A stretch of DNA of 64,000 nt from Aurantiochytrium sp. KH105 (lineage: Eukaryota; Sar; Bigyra; Thraustochytrida; Thraustochytriidae), in assembly GCA_003116975.1 (NCBI GenBank), contig BGKB01000077.1, forward strand, positions 383,687 to 447,686. The letters are read 5' to 3'. A model generated the notes under the pieces. The model made no database searches, was not told the origin of the DNA, and was given only the letters and a program-made list of their open reading frames with translations. Made by a program: the position numbers and the translations under genes. Shown here piece after piece: positions 1 through 9,678 of the stretch; positions within the stretch are counted from its first letter, which is position 1, and every line of letters starts with the position of its first letter.

Positions 1-1544
1 CGAAAGGAGTCCATGGGCGACGATGCTATTGCAGGCATCGAAGACACGGACGTCGGAGAGATGAGGTGGGCGCGACCACGTCTTGCGTCTGCGGGGACCT
101 GGACACGTAGCGCAGCGCGATTTGCTCCAAGCGAATCATTTTCGTCAGCACCACTCAGCTCCGCAATCGCTTCATAGCTGCCTCCAGGGCTCGGCTCGGC
201 TGGCGCCCTCGGCCAACGTGCGCTCATGGGTGTTCTCGGCGCAGCAGCAGCGACTTGCGCATCAGCGTTTGTCACAGAACGAGTAGTTAGAGCAACAGCA
301 CTGCGGGCGACGCGAGCGGTGGTGCTGCGAGGCGACGCTTCAATCTGAGACTCGACGCTATCGTGGGCGCGCGGGCTCCTCACCGCGCCCGTGGCGCCTT
401 CGTATGAATTCGGGCGAAAAGAATGGCGCGGTCTTGGTCGCGATTGTTGCGAAAGAGATTGATGCGGGCGCTTGAGATCTGCAGACATGGTCATGGACAT
501 GCTGTTGCTTAGGGAGCCATCGAGCGAGAGGCCACTGTTATTGAAGCGGCCTTTGATGAGAGAGATTTGTTTCTCCATCGCGTTGGCGAACTCCTCTTGC
601 TCAGAAAGATTTCTCGACGCGAGGAGGTGATCGTGCTGCACATCATGAGCGCGAGCCTCTTGCAATTCATCATTTGCGAAGTTTAATGCGAGCTGAATGC
701 CAAAGAGAAGAGCATCGGCGCCCCCGCGCACAGCCTGGACAAGGTGTGCGGGCGAGCTTGCATGAACGAGACACATTTCGAGTAATGCATTGAGGATCTC
801 GCGCTCGTGTTTGTGATAGGCAATGTGTTGATCATGAACGTCAACGAAATTAAGGTTTGGAATGAGGCCAAGACTTGCCTCCTGGTTGGCCGTAAATGGA
901 TTGCGAGGCCGTGGCGCGTGCAGCAGAGGTTCGATGGCGGCGAGCATCGACTTTGGGTTTCGTCGTTGTTCGTACGTGGCAACAGACCACGCGACACGAA
1001 TCATCCCGCGCGAAGGCCCAGGGAGGTCGAGAAGGTTTGTCTCAAAACTCTCAAAGCGAGCGAGACGTTCTTGAATTACACTGACGAGACGCGAGCAGGA
1101 GATCTCGTCGGCGGGAAGATCACCATGAAAGTGGAGCTGCAGAATGCGCAAATTTGCGATCGTGTCCAGGATTCTACCGAGGTCGCCAACTTGCGCCGGG
1201 TCGAGGTTTTGAATGGTGAGCACCGCAAGGTCGCGAAGATCGAGTGCTTGGAGGTCAGCGCTGGCGAGAGGACTGCCACCTGCATCGAGGCGGATTCCTG
1301 AGAGTTTCCAGAGAACCCAGTGGGGCGGATCTCTGCGAAGCGCGTGCACGGATACGGCATGTTCCAAGACTGCGTCAAGGCGAATCGGAAAGCCTTGCAA
1401 GCTTTGGAGAAGAAGCCTGCTCACCAGAGGCGTGGTGTGGAAGACCTCATCCTCCGGAAGATACTCACAAATATGTCTCCACAGGACGCCGCCTTCGACG
1501 GACGCCACGGTCTCCAGGTCCGTCGCCATGCTCGCAACGGCCAT
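1..1544 (-). CDS. F-box-like protein, partial (3' end beyond the window)
   Basis: Reading the minus strand from an ATG at 1544, the frame stays open without a stop to position 1, about 514 codons. An in-frame TAA lies upstream near 1640, so 1544 is the first possible ATG; a second in-frame ATG is at 1529. The early residues (LWRHICEYLPEDEVF, then PLVSRLL) look like an F-box: hydrophobic residues and an LP pair followed by a V-S-R segment. Next come leucine-rich stretches (LQALDLRDLAVLTIQNL, LGRILDTIANLRILQL) that resemble irregular LRRs. A helical middle (EQEEFANAMEKQISLIKGRF) leads to a Ser/Arg/Gln-rich, probably disordered region. If it is an F-box protein it would be the substrate-recognition part of an SCF ubiquitin ligase; this is inference from a short motif. 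The C-terminus is missing. Coding is convincing because a 1.5 kb open frame carries protein-like composition. The F-box call is moderate. Confidence 0.62.
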   Translation of the reverse strand, partial: MAVASMATDLETVASVEGGVLWRHICEYLPEDEVFHTTPLVSRLLLQSLQGFPIRLDAVLEHAVSVHALRRDPPHWVLWKLSGIRLDAGGSPLASADLQALDLRDLAVLTIQNLDPAQVGDLGRILDTIANLRILQLHFHGDLPADEISCSRLVSVIQERLARFESFETNLLDLPGPSRGMIRVAWSVATYEQRRNPKSMLAAIEPLLHAPRPRNPFTANQEASLGLIPNLNFVDVHDQHIAYHKHEREILNALLEMCLVHASSPAHLVQAVRGGADALLFGIQLALNFANDELQEARAHDVQHDHLLASRNLSEQEEFANAMEKQISLIKGRFNNSGLSLDGSLSNSMSMTMSADLKRPHQSLSQQSRPRPRHSFRPNSYEGATGAVRSPRAHDSVESQIEASPRSTTARVARSAVALTTRSVTNADAQVAAAAPRTPMSARWPRAPAEPSPGGSYEAIAELSGADENDSLGANRAALRVQVPADARRGRAHLISPTSVSSMPAIASSPMDSF

Positions 1545-1902
1545 CGTCGCGCGCGACCTCGTTGACGCTGGCGCAAAGGCCGTGGAATGATGACCGTCGC
1601 CGTGGGTCTCAAGAGGGAGAAGATGATCGTCTTCGCTTTAGAGCTTGTCTTCGTTTCGGAGCCGGCAGGAGCGGGGCACAGAGCAGCACAGCAGAGCCCA
1701 GCCAAAGGTGAGGTCGAGGCGAGCGATGCAAGTAGAAACCCTCGACAGCCGAGCTCCGCGGACAGTGCCGGTCTTGGCGTCACGCGTAGTGAAGTGAGTT
1801 TTTTCCGAACCCAGCGATGGGCCGGTCTTGCCAGGCCCAGGGCGACGACTGGGGCCTGCTGGCGAGGCGTGGAAAGCGGTCGCAGGCCTGGGGAGCAAGC
1901 AA

Positions 1903-1904
<2 letters not shown>

Positions 1905-1936
<32 letters not shown>
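1905..1936. repeat. (GGCA)n microsatellite
   Basis: About eight uninterrupted GGCA units in the leader region of the minus-strand F-box-like gene. Related degenerate GGCA/GGCG units continue at 2030-2100. Confidence 0.9.
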
Positions 1937-1937
<1 letters not shown>

Positions 1938-2131
1938 GAGAGGCAACCAGGGCGCGAAACAGGTCGAGCGAGCGAAGGTTGACCCTCTCAAGGTCTGTCT
2001 GTCTCCGCACGCGTCCACGCGGCTGGCTGGCCGGCGCCCTGGCAGGCAGGCGGGCGGACGAGAGGGCGGGCGGGCGGTCAGGCTGGCGGGCAGGCTGGCC
2101 TCCGCGCCGGGACGAGGGTCTGCCCGCTGCT

Positions 2132-2173
2132 CGAGCCGAGCCGAGTCGGGTCGAGTCGAGTCGAGTCGTGTCG
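2132..2173. repeat. (GTCGA/GCCGA)n short tandem repeat
   Basis: Degenerate pentamer repeats (CGAGC, CGAGT, CGAGTC) run for about 40 bases in noncoding DNA. Confidence 0.75.
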
Positions 2174-2587
2174 ATGGGAAATTAGCCCAGCACCCCACCC
2201 CCCTGGGCTGTTTTGGAACAGAACGACAGGAACGTTCTCCGCGTTCTCTTCGACTCGTTTTGGTCTCGCGTCTTGGCCCTGGCTATGCAAGGAGCCTGCG
2301 CACTTTTGTTCTTTTCACCCGCGCGCGAGCTGCGGGGGGGCTTGCTTCTCTTGCAGCATGTCCGGGCTCGGCTTGGCATCGCTTGGTATTGTGACCTGGC
2401 ATCGCTGGCGAAAGAGCTGGCTGGTGGGCGGGCCCGACCGGCGAACGGTGTTTCGCATGCAACGGAAGACAGGTTCTGTCGGAAATATGCCCAGCCGAAA
2501 ATTTTCTCACTCCGATGAAGTAGGTAAGTATGTAGGAATCTTTCGCGGAAATGGGACCATGACGTCTTTCTCATGCTCTTGGTCACA

Positions 2588-2648
2588 TGTAGCTAGCTAT
2601 AGCTATGTCGCTCGCTATAGCCATGTGGCTAGGCATAACTAGCTAGCC
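2588..2648. repeat. AGCTAG/TATAGC palindromic cluster
   Basis: Several overlapping self-complementary words occur here: TAGCTA, AGCTAT/ATAGCT and CTAGCTAG near both ends. The stretch could fold into a hairpin in DNA or RNA. No gene overlaps it and its function is unknown. Confidence 0.6.
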
Positions 2649-3557
2649 ACTACATCTCGCAAAGGCCGACTGGCGGTTTGATTATTATAAAGGATAGGCT
2701 CACTGTAAGAGCGAGCGAGGCTGGGTTTGTCCCGCGAATTTCACTGGCCACTCACAGTCAACCCGATTTTGAGCGATCGCGGCATTTCCGCAAGAATGAG
2801 ATTCGCCGTTGACGTGGAAGAATAAGTCAACGAGAAGTCACGTGAGCGATGTTTGGCAGACTCCAGTGCACGACAGGCTATGTCGCGCCGTCTCGTGGCA
2901 AACATGTGAAGCCATTCCTTTCCCTTTTCCTTTTTCCTCTTTTTTGTCTTCCCATAAATAGACTCCGTCCAATGGGTCCCAACTGCAGTCAGAGCCCCAA
3001 TCGTGGTCGGTGCTCGCAAACGAGTGAACGGCCGTGGGCCGCAAACGTTGCCAGTAGGGTTGGCCTAGAGCTTTGCCATTTGGGGAAAAAATATAAAATA
3101 TGATGGTATGACCAAGTAGAATGTAGTTCCACGTTATGAGGATGGAAAGATTCCGGGACTTCTCCAGATCTCGATCTTCTTATGCTTGTCTGCGCAAATA
3201 AAGTGTAGGCCTATGCTCGAAGTTCAAGCTCATGCCATTTCATTCTACGCATCAGCATCATCATCATCATCCTCCTCCTTCACGGTCAATCATCCCTCTC
3301 TGTCAATCGATCAATGTTTCCTCCATGTCTCCTATTCTTTCCGCATACTCTTCCTCTCGCCTCGCCCGCTCTCCCTCCCAGTTTCCCGGCCTCCTCTCTT
3401 CGAGCCCCCATCCCAGTCGCCGCTGCGCTCCTCCACTCCGTCCTCTCCCAAAGCTGCTGCTGGCCCTCGGCCATCACCCATGGCAACTGAGCACACACCT
3501 CCTCCTTGTCCCCGCGCACACCCATCCCCGCGCACCCTCCGCGCACCCCTCCCGCCC

Positions 3558-3570
3558 AGGGTTAGGGTAG
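3558..3570 (+). promoter_or_regulatory. Telomere-like box upstream of eL15
   Basis: The motif AGGGTTAGGGTAG is almost two TTAGGG units, about 290 bases upstream of the eL15 ATG. Telo-box motifs (AAACCCTAA and its complement) are known in plant ribosomal-protein promoters. Carrying that role over to this organism is inference. Confidence 0.4.
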
Positions 3571-3599
3571 CGTTGCGCAGTCCCTGTGCGCGGGGCCGG

Positions 3600-3654
3600 T
3601 TTGCGCCCGCTGCGGTCGCAAAGGCGTCCCTTTTGCGCCCGGTACGGTCGCAAA
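3600..3654 (+). promoter_or_regulatory. Two 23-bp inverted-repeat elements upstream of eL15
   Basis: 3600-3622 and 3632-3654 are near-identical 23-mers. Each begins TTTGCG and ends CGCAAA, so each is itself an inverted repeat. Their centres are 32 bp apart, about three helical turns, and lie about 200-250 bp upstream of the eL15 ATG. This arrangement fits a paired binding site for a dimeric transcription factor. The regulatory role is inferred. Confidence 0.45.
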
Positions 3655-3856
3655 GCGGCGCGGCGGGAGCGGGTGGCTGGCGGAATGCGCGGCGCGGAGA
3701 GAGGGGCAGGAGGGGAAGGAAGGGGGAAGAAAGGGGGAAAGAAGGGGAAAGAAAGGGGGAGCAGGGGTGGCCAGGAAGGGAGGGAGCGGGCAGCAGATCA
3801 GATCAGATCAGAGCAGCGGCAGCGACGTCCGCGGGCAGGTCGAGCGATCAGGCAAG

Positions 3857-4474
3857 ATGGGCGCGTACAAGTACTGCGAGGAGCTGTGGCGCAAGAAGCA
3901 GAGCGATGTGATGCGCTTCCTGCTCCGCGTGCGGGCGTGGCAGTACCGCCACGAGAACCGCATCAAGCGGCTGACTCGCCCCTCGCGCCCGGAGAAGGCG
4001 CACCGCCTCGGCTACAAGGCCAAGCAGGGCATCGTCGTGTACCGCGTGGCCGTCCGCCGCGGTGGCCGCAAGCGGCCTGCCTCCAAGGGTATTGTGTACG
4101 GTAAGCCCAAGCACCACGGTATTACGCAGCTCAAGCCGCGCCGCAACCTCCGCTCTATCGCCGAGGAGCGCGTCGGCCGCAAGTGCGGCAACCTGCGTGT
4201 GCTCAACTCGTACTGGGTGAACCACGACTCCACCTACAAGTACTTCGAGGTCATCCTCGTCGACCCCCAGCACCCCGTCATCCGCAAGGATGCTCGTCTC
4301 CAATGGATCTGCAACCCCGTCCACAAGCACCGCGAGCTCCGCGGCCTCACCTCGGCTGGCCGTGCCTACCGTGGTCTCCGCAAGCGCGGCCACCGCGCAA
4401 ACAAGGTCATTGGCTCCTCGCGCCGTGCCAACTGGAAGAGCCGCAACACGCTCAAGCTCAAGCGCTACCGCTAA
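3857..4474 (+). CDS. RPL15: 60S ribosomal protein L15 (eL15)
   Basis: A 205-residue protein that matches the eukaryotic and archaeal L15e family over its whole length (human is 204 residues). It starts [17 protein letters not shown] and contains the conserved [15 protein letters not shown] and VRRGGRKRP segments, then [29 protein letters not shown] and a C-terminal basic tail ending KLKRYR. It is a structural component of the large ribosomal subunit. The open frame extends upstream to 3767, but family alignment fixes the start at 3857, in the context CAAGATGG. There is no intron. Third codon positions are strongly C/G, as expected for a highly expressed gene in a GC-rich genome. The gene stands alone, with its promoter in the upstream gap. 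Confidence 0.97.
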   Translation: MGAYKYCEELWRKKQSDVMRFLLRVRAWQYRHENRIKRLTRPSRPEKAHRLGYKAKQGIVVYRVAVRRGGRKRPASKGIVYGKPKHHGITQLKPRRNLRSIAEERVGRKCGNLRVLNSYWVNHDSTYKYFEVILVDPQHPVIRKDARLQWICNPVHKHRELRGLTSAGRAYRGLRKRGHRANKVIGSSRRANWKSRNTLKLKRYR

Positions 4475-5330
4475 ATTGTCTTTTGCATTTGCTCTTCTCT
4501 TTCCTCTTCATTTGTTGTCTTTAACTCTTTTCTTGATCAGGTCAGGCTATTCCATCTGATGTCATATCGTGTCATGTCGCGCGACGCAATGCAAGAGTAA
4601 CTCGTCCTCTTTTCACCAGTCGAAGCACATGTCTTTGGACCCTAGAATTGTGATCATGGCCCGCTTGAAGTGCAGAAAACTTGCAATCGGCTTGTCGGTA
4701 TACAAAAGAGTTGTTTTCTTGATTGACGCGAAGAGGACTTGAGTTCTTTTCTGCACTGCGGCTTGTTCATTTCAGGTCTCGTCTTGCCCACCCTCAAGAA
4801 AGCCTATCAAAGAGGTCAGGAAAAAAGTCAGTCGAAAGGGTCTAGAAACTCAGTCAGAATGGTCTGACAGTCTGTCCAAGGCCTGAAAGTATACACGTCG
4901 GAAAAACCCGAAGACCTTCTCGCACTCAATGCTGACAAAGGCTATACCCCAAGCTGACAAAAGTAAAAACTTTTACTGCTGGGCCTAAAGAACAATACCA
5001 AACTTGATGATGAGTCTTGCGAGATCAGAGACTGTCCGACTTTCCCGAAAACTACTTCGTAATAGTCTCGACATGGGCCTAGCTCGCTCGTTTTGATGTG
5101 AAATCATGCATTGAGAAGACAGAGCAGTTCCGACTTTACAGTTACAACAAGAGCGACACCGCCTCGGTAGTTGTTCTAGGCCTAGCTATTGCCCTACGAA
5201 GGCCTACTACACATGTGAAAGATACGAAATTTTTAACTTCTTACACACGCGCGCGCAGAGCCCGAATTCTCCTTTTCCTTTCAGACGCGAGGTCGGCCAA
5301 GCTCGCGAGAGAGTGTGAGAAAAAGAAAGG
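4475..5330. other. Intergenic region between eL15 and the kinase gene
   Basis: Contains the eL15 3' flank and the kinase upstream region. It is noticeably more AT-rich than its surroundings (for example 4900-5110). A short GCGCGC run at 5246-5256 lies about 80 bases before the kinase start. No coding region or RNA gene is recognised. Confidence 0.5.
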
Positions 5331-7007
5331 ATGGCAGACGCAGCGGGGACATTTGCCGTCGTGGCAGTGGCCGCGCTGCTGAGCGCGCGCGCGCGCTTTC
5401 ACAGCCCCCGCCTTCTCGTGAACCGGCATGTGTTCAAATCGGAGCACTTCTCCGACAAGGACATCCTGCTGCAACTCGTCGACGCCAAGTACCAGACCAA
5501 GCTTGAAGCCCACAACTGGGAGCGCCTGTATGAGATCGGCCCATGCTTCGCTACGCTAGCAGAGTCCATGCTGTGTGGTCGGTCTCTCGTAGAAGCTGTC
5601 CGTGCGGACACTCGTATCGGGGACGAACTTCGCCAAATCCTCCTCGCGAACATCCCCGCCCTGGCCCGAGCAATGTGCGAGATTGCAGAAAGCTACCTCT
5701 GCCGAAGCCTTCCCAAAAGTAAAGGCAGCAAAGGCGCCGCATCTTCGTCGCGTGACAAAAAGGCCTCCAAGCAGGTACCGCGGGTAGTTCTGCGTGGGAA
5801 AAGCACAGGGAGACGCTACAAGCCCGTCCAATTCCTGAATCGCGGGTCTGCCGGCGTCGTCTACTCGGCCATCCGCGTTGATGAGGATCCCGGCTTCAAT
5901 CGGATGGCTAACATTCTTCAACGCGCCATGCAAAATGCCGAGGCCACGACGGCAGCGGAACCAACAGACAACCGACCCCAAGGATTTGGACAGCGCTTGA
6001 GAGGGGCAATCTCGATGCAGCTCGAGCGCCAGCTCGTGCTCAAGCAGATTGAGCCCACGCAGCGCTCAAGCGCTATCAACGAGTATCGTATCGCAAGCAA
6101 GCTCGCCGAGAACGATGAGCACCAGACCTGCGTCACTTATCTTGATCGACTCGATGAGTCTTCCGAGCGACTGTGGCTGCTCTTGCGTCGCATCACGCCT
6201 TCCCCCTATGGTGTGGATCTCGCTGAATACATTGAGCATCAATTTTTTGAGATTGGAGACACGGCAAACCAAGGCATCGCTCAGCTCACAGTTCTACAGC
6301 TTTTGCGCGGCATGGACTACATTTCCACGCAGGGGGTCATCATGCGTGACGTCAAGCCTGATAACGTCCTCATTGACTACCATCTTGACCTGGCGAACAA
6401 TCCGCACGCAATGTCGCGCTGGAGCGACTTTGGACTGTCCATCGACATTGGACGCTTGTCCGATGGCTCCGGACTGCGCAGTCCGCTCACCGTGCATGAG
6501 CTCGGCGAGGCGGCCGGCACCAGTAACGATCCCATCAAGGACTCACTTGTTGCCTTTTGGTATGATACGCAAAAGCTCGTGCCCAAACCCAAGTGGGTTG
6601 GTCGAAGGCCGCCCGAGAACTGCTTTCAGGACCCTACCCGCGTGCATATTTCAAGCTATGACCTCTACATGATGGGCATCATTACGGTGTCGATGGCCCT
6701 TGGCATCGATATTCCCCACATCCACAAGAACGATGTCAAGGCTGCCTTTGAGTCTAAGACTGGCATCGGTCTGCCCGATGACTATCTCACGAGTTTTGAG
6801 CTTGGCCAATCCATTCGCGAGGAGTCCGAAAACTACCTTCCTCACTTTCAGCACTCGTTTGGCGACGAGTTTGGCGCTGCACTGTTGCGTGAAACAGAGC
6901 AGATGCTTCGACACGATCCACGCGAACGTCCTCGGCCCATCGAGTGTCACGGTCGCCTGGCTACCCGTAGTCCTGCTTTTCAGAGGGCGCTTGTGCCTGA
7001 GCAGTAA
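5331..7007 (+). CDS. Divergent protein kinase, probably membrane-anchored at its N-terminus
   Basis: 558 residues, single exon, ATG in the context AAAGGATGG. Residues 5-20 are hydrophobic and could be a signal anchor or organelle-targeting segment. The kinase core can be followed by motif: glycine-rich loop NRGSAGVVYSA (170-180), beta-3 lysine in LVLK (K238), alpha-C glutamate in NEYRI (E251), catalytic loop MRDVKPDNVL (D340, N345) and DFG (366-368). All catalytic residues are present, so it should be an active Ser/Thr-type kinase. Two oddities stand out. About 50 extra residues sit between the glycine loop and the beta-3 lysine, and the C-lobe lacks an obvious APE motif. The long spacing and the MRD variant resemble chloroplast STN7/STN8-type kinases and other divergent families, but I cannot assign it to one. 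The substrate is unknown. Confidence 0.8.
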   Translation: MADAAGTFAVVAVAALLSARARFHSPRLLVNRHVFKSEHFSDKDILLQLVDAKYQTKLEAHNWERLYEIGPCFATLAESMLCGRSLVEAVRADTRIGDELRQILLANIPALARAMCEIAESYLCRSLPKSKGSKGAASSSRDKKASKQVPRVVLRGKSTGRRYKPVQFLNRGSAGVVYSAIRVDEDPGFNRMANILQRAMQNAEATTAAEPTDNRPQGFGQRLRGAISMQLERQLVLKQIEPTQRSSAINEYRIASKLAENDEHQTCVTYLDRLDESSERLWLLLRRITPSPYGVDLAEYIEHQFFEIGDTANQGIAQLTVLQLLRGMDYISTQGVIMRDVKPDNVLIDYHLDLANNPHAMSRWSDFGLSIDIGRLSDGSGLRSPLTVHELGEAAGTSNDPIKDSLVAFWYDTQKLVPKPKWVGRRPPENCFQDPTRVHISSYDLYMMGIITVSMALGIDIPHIHKNDVKAAFESKTGIGLPDDYLTSFELGQSIREESENYLPHFQHSFGDEFGAALLRETEQMLRHDPRERPRPIECHGRLATRSPAFQRALVPEQ

Positions 7008-7272
7008 CGCATGATGAGACTGATGCGGCCAGCTCACCACAAGAGGAGCTGCGCAGCGCGCGTTCTTCCTTTGAAGGTTTTCACGCTCAATCGTCAAAAA
7101 GATTCTGTGCTCAAAAGGCGATTTAGATTTTGGATTTTCCCCTTTTTTTGTGTTGATCCCAAGGAGTCTGTCGCAGCATGAAATTTGCTGCTACCCTTTT
7201 CAGATTCTGGCTTGTCACCCTGCGCAATAAAATGTTTAAAATTTTCTTAGTTCAAGAACAATTAAGTCTCGC

Positions 7273-9678
7273 CTATACATAGCCCTTGTAGCGAAAGTAG
7301 AAAAACAGCATTGACCATGAGGCAATGGTCAAACACCAGAACATGAGATAGCCATACTTCCAATGCAGCTCCTCCATCGAGTCAAAGTTCATGCCAAAGA
7401 CACTGGCGAGAAATTGACCGGGCAGACTTGCAGTGGCAACGATGGTAAGAGCGTTCATGGTCCCACTCATGCGCACCTCGATCTGGTGATCGTGCTCGTC
7501 TTTCAGTGTATGCAATCCACCCAAGATTGAGTTGATGTCGTCTGTGATCTGCTCCAAATGATCATGCACGTCGCGAAGGTATATTTTGCAGTCAGACTCG
7601 ATGAGCTCCTCTTCAGCAATCAGGTTGGATACGACGCGCTGCGCAGGAATCATCCAACGCTTTAGATTCTGCAGCTCACGAATCATATCGTGATAGGCTT
7701 GCGAGAAACGCTGCTCGCCCTCGCCCGTCACCACGTTGTGACGCTCGTCGCGCACCTGTGCAGAAAGCTGCGCAAGAATTTTCTCCAGCGTGTGCACGAT
7801 CGGCACGATCGAGTCTGCCAGACAGTCAATCAGCGAGTACAAGAGGTACATGCCATCGTGAGTCCGCAGACGCGAGTAGCTCACCTCAAGCTCTCGGCGA
7901 ACGCGACGAAAGACGTCCAAGTCCGAGCACGCTTCATTGATGACCGTGATAGTCGTCGTTAGGTCGGGGCGAGAGAGAAAAATGTATGCATTGTGCTTCA
8001 CGACACGGGGCACTTCGACATGGATTTCGCCGTCCAGTTCTTGATCAAAGCTGCCGATGCGAAAGCGGTTTTGGTTCCCCTTGCGCGAGTACTTGGGCTC
8101 CTCTGCACGCACTGCCGCATACGACCGCGAGCCCTCGTCATGAGAGCGCTGCCGCCGGATCAGGGGCTCGGCTGTACTGTTACGTGGGCCGTTCCAAGAC
8201 CAGCGCGACTTGAGCCAAGATCCCGACCGCGATCGATTCAACGAGCTCGTCGAGCGAGAGCGCGAAAGTGGGTCGGGGTTACCTGCCGCAGAAGTTGGCT
8301 CGTCGTTTTCACCGTCGTAAACGAGGGTCATGACTGGAAAACACACAAGCACGTGAGTATCGTATCGGTCGAGCTTGGCGCGGCTACGTGCCGAGTCCTT
8401 GAGGCAGTCTTCGAGGGCAAGGGGGTGCAGGCGGTGCTTGATGGCCAAGCACTTGAGATGAAACGTGCACGGGGCAACGAGCTCGATCCAACGATGGGTG
8501 GCCCAGCTCGGGCGTGGGTTGTACATGAAGGATTTGACGCGAGATGAATTGACACGCTCCTCCTCGGCGCGTTTGGGGTTGTAGTTGATGCAGCGAAAAG
8601 GCTGCTGCCACTGAAATCGACTGCTCTTGAGCACATGGGCGAGCTTGAGGCTTTGCACAACAGTCTCAAATTCGGCAAAGGTAATGCCGCCGTCGAGATC
8701 GAGATCCACTTTTTGCACAAGCTTTCTGAATGAGGCCTCATCGCGAATATCAAGACCAGCGTCGCGCAGACTTTTGCGAAAGTTGCGGTAGTCTACAATG
8801 CCGGCCTCCTTGCCTTTGCTCAGCTCATCAAAGGCCCGGAAAATGTGCTGCAGGCGCGCGTGCGTCAAATCAAAGAAACTCTCGAAAATGCTCGAGTCCT
8901 CATGCTGACCCTCTTCAGGATGATCGACGGAGAGATCGGTTTCGTCATTCAGATTGGCGACAACACCAACAATGAGCTCGGCCATGTGCACATGCGAAAG
9001 ATCTTGGTCCAGTCGCTCGTCATCGAATTCTTGATTCAATGAAAACGACGTTGAGCGCTGACCGAGGCCGCTACGGGTGCGTGAAGGTGCCTCGTAGTCG
9101 CTATAGGCCGTAGTCTCGTCGTCATCGCGGCGATGCATGTGTAAGCCGGTTCTTTCGTCAAAACTATGCGGCTTGTAGTACGACTGAGCGCCCATCGTCG
9201 GCCTCCTACCGTCGAGCGAAGCCGTGGGCGACGGTTGAGGGAGCATTGAAATGGGTGCGGACACGCCTCCCCCATCGTTTGATGCACGTCCGCTACCGTA
9301 GGCTCCACTGCTGCCCCCGGGAGGCGGTGTCCTCGAATTCATCGGTCTGCCTTCGATATCCAACATTGGGACATCTTCATCGAAAACTTGGAAACCTGTC
9401 CCTGTGCTCATTTGGCGGAACGGCCGCCCCCTCTGGCCATCGCTGTCGCCGCCATTGTCGCCGCCCGGCCTGCCGCCACCGCCCAGGGCCTGCGTCGACC
9501 GCCCTGCCTCGTGGTAGCCGGTGCCCACGCCACCGGCGGCATTGTCGCTCTCAGCTCTGCGCTCGGCGTTGTCGTCGCCGCGGGGTCCGCGAGCACCTTG
9601 CTGGTGCGCGTCGCCGGGCACCATTGCCTGGCCCTCGCTCACGCGCGCGAGGCCTTCGTTGCCGGGCTCTCCGGCCAT
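7273..9678 (-). CDS. EF-hand domain plus CorA-type magnesium transporter
   Basis: 801 residues from the ATG at 9678. The open frame continues to 9732, but only from a TTG. Residues 1-230 are Gly/Arg/Asp-rich and probably disordered. Residues about 277-345 form an EF-hand pair. The second loop is canonical (D325-x-D327-x-D329-G ... E336) and the first is degenerate. A long CorA cytosolic domain follows, interrupted by an Arg/Ser-rich insert, then the helical funnel and two C-terminal membrane segments. The signature GMN is at 762-764, directly after the first membrane helix, and the second helix spans about 774-796. CorA proteins form pentameric Mg2+ channels in the plasma membrane or organelles. 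The EF-hand suggests Ca2+ modulation, which is inference. The C-terminus ends RYKGYV. The gene converges with the kinase gene, leaving 265 bp between them. Confidence 0.88.
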   Translation of the reverse strand: MAGEPGNEGLARVSEGQAMVPGDAHQQGARGPRGDDNAERRAESDNAAGGVGTGYHEAGRSTQALGGGGRPGGDNGGDSDGQRGRPFRQMSTGTGFQVFDEDVPMLDIEGRPMNSRTPPPGGSSGAYGSGRASNDGGGVSAPISMLPQPSPTASLDGRRPTMGAQSYYKPHSFDERTGLHMHRRDDDETTAYSDYEAPSRTRSGLGQRSTSFSLNQEFDDERLDQDLSHVHMAELIVGVVANLNDETDLSVDHPEEGQHEDSSIFESFFDLTHARLQHIFRAFDELSKGKEAGIVDYRNFRKSLRDAGLDIRDEASFRKLVQKVDLDLDGGITFAEFETVVQSLKLAHVLKSSRFQWQQPFRCINYNPKRAEEERVNSSRVKSFMYNPRPSWATHRWIELVAPCTFHLKCLAIKHRLHPLALEDCLKDSARSRAKLDRYDTHVLVCFPVMTLVYDGENDEPTSAAGNPDPLSRSRSTSSLNRSRSGSWLKSRWSWNGPRNSTAEPLIRRQRSHDEGSRSYAAVRAEEPKYSRKGNQNRFRIGSFDQELDGEIHVEVPRVVKHNAYIFLSRPDLTTTITVINEACSDLDVFRRVRRELEVSYSRLRTHDGMYLLYSLIDCLADSIVPIVHTLEKILAQLSAQVRDERHNVVTGEGEQRFSQAYHDMIRELQNLKRWMIPAQRVVSNLIAEEELIESDCKIYLRDVHDHLEQITDDINSILGGLHTLKDEHDHQIEVRMSGTMNALTIVATASLPGQFLASVFGMNFDSMEELHWKYGYLMFWCLTIASWSMLFFYFRYKGYV

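Larger units (their letters stand above)
1545..3856. other. Intergenic region between the F-box-like gene and eL15
   Basis: This 2.3 kb stretch lies between two divergently transcribed genes, so it should hold both promoters. It contains a GGCA repeat, a GTCGA repeat, an AGCTAG/TATAGC palindromic patch, a pyrimidine-rich tract near 3240-3440 and the elements close to eL15 listed separately. Short open frames over the GGCA and GTCGA repeats are repeat artefacts. No gene is recognised. Confidence 0.6.

Noticed and set aside
1817..2394. Open frames on both strands across the GGCA and GTCGA repeats
   Set aside because: Translations are repeat-driven with no sensible protein pattern.
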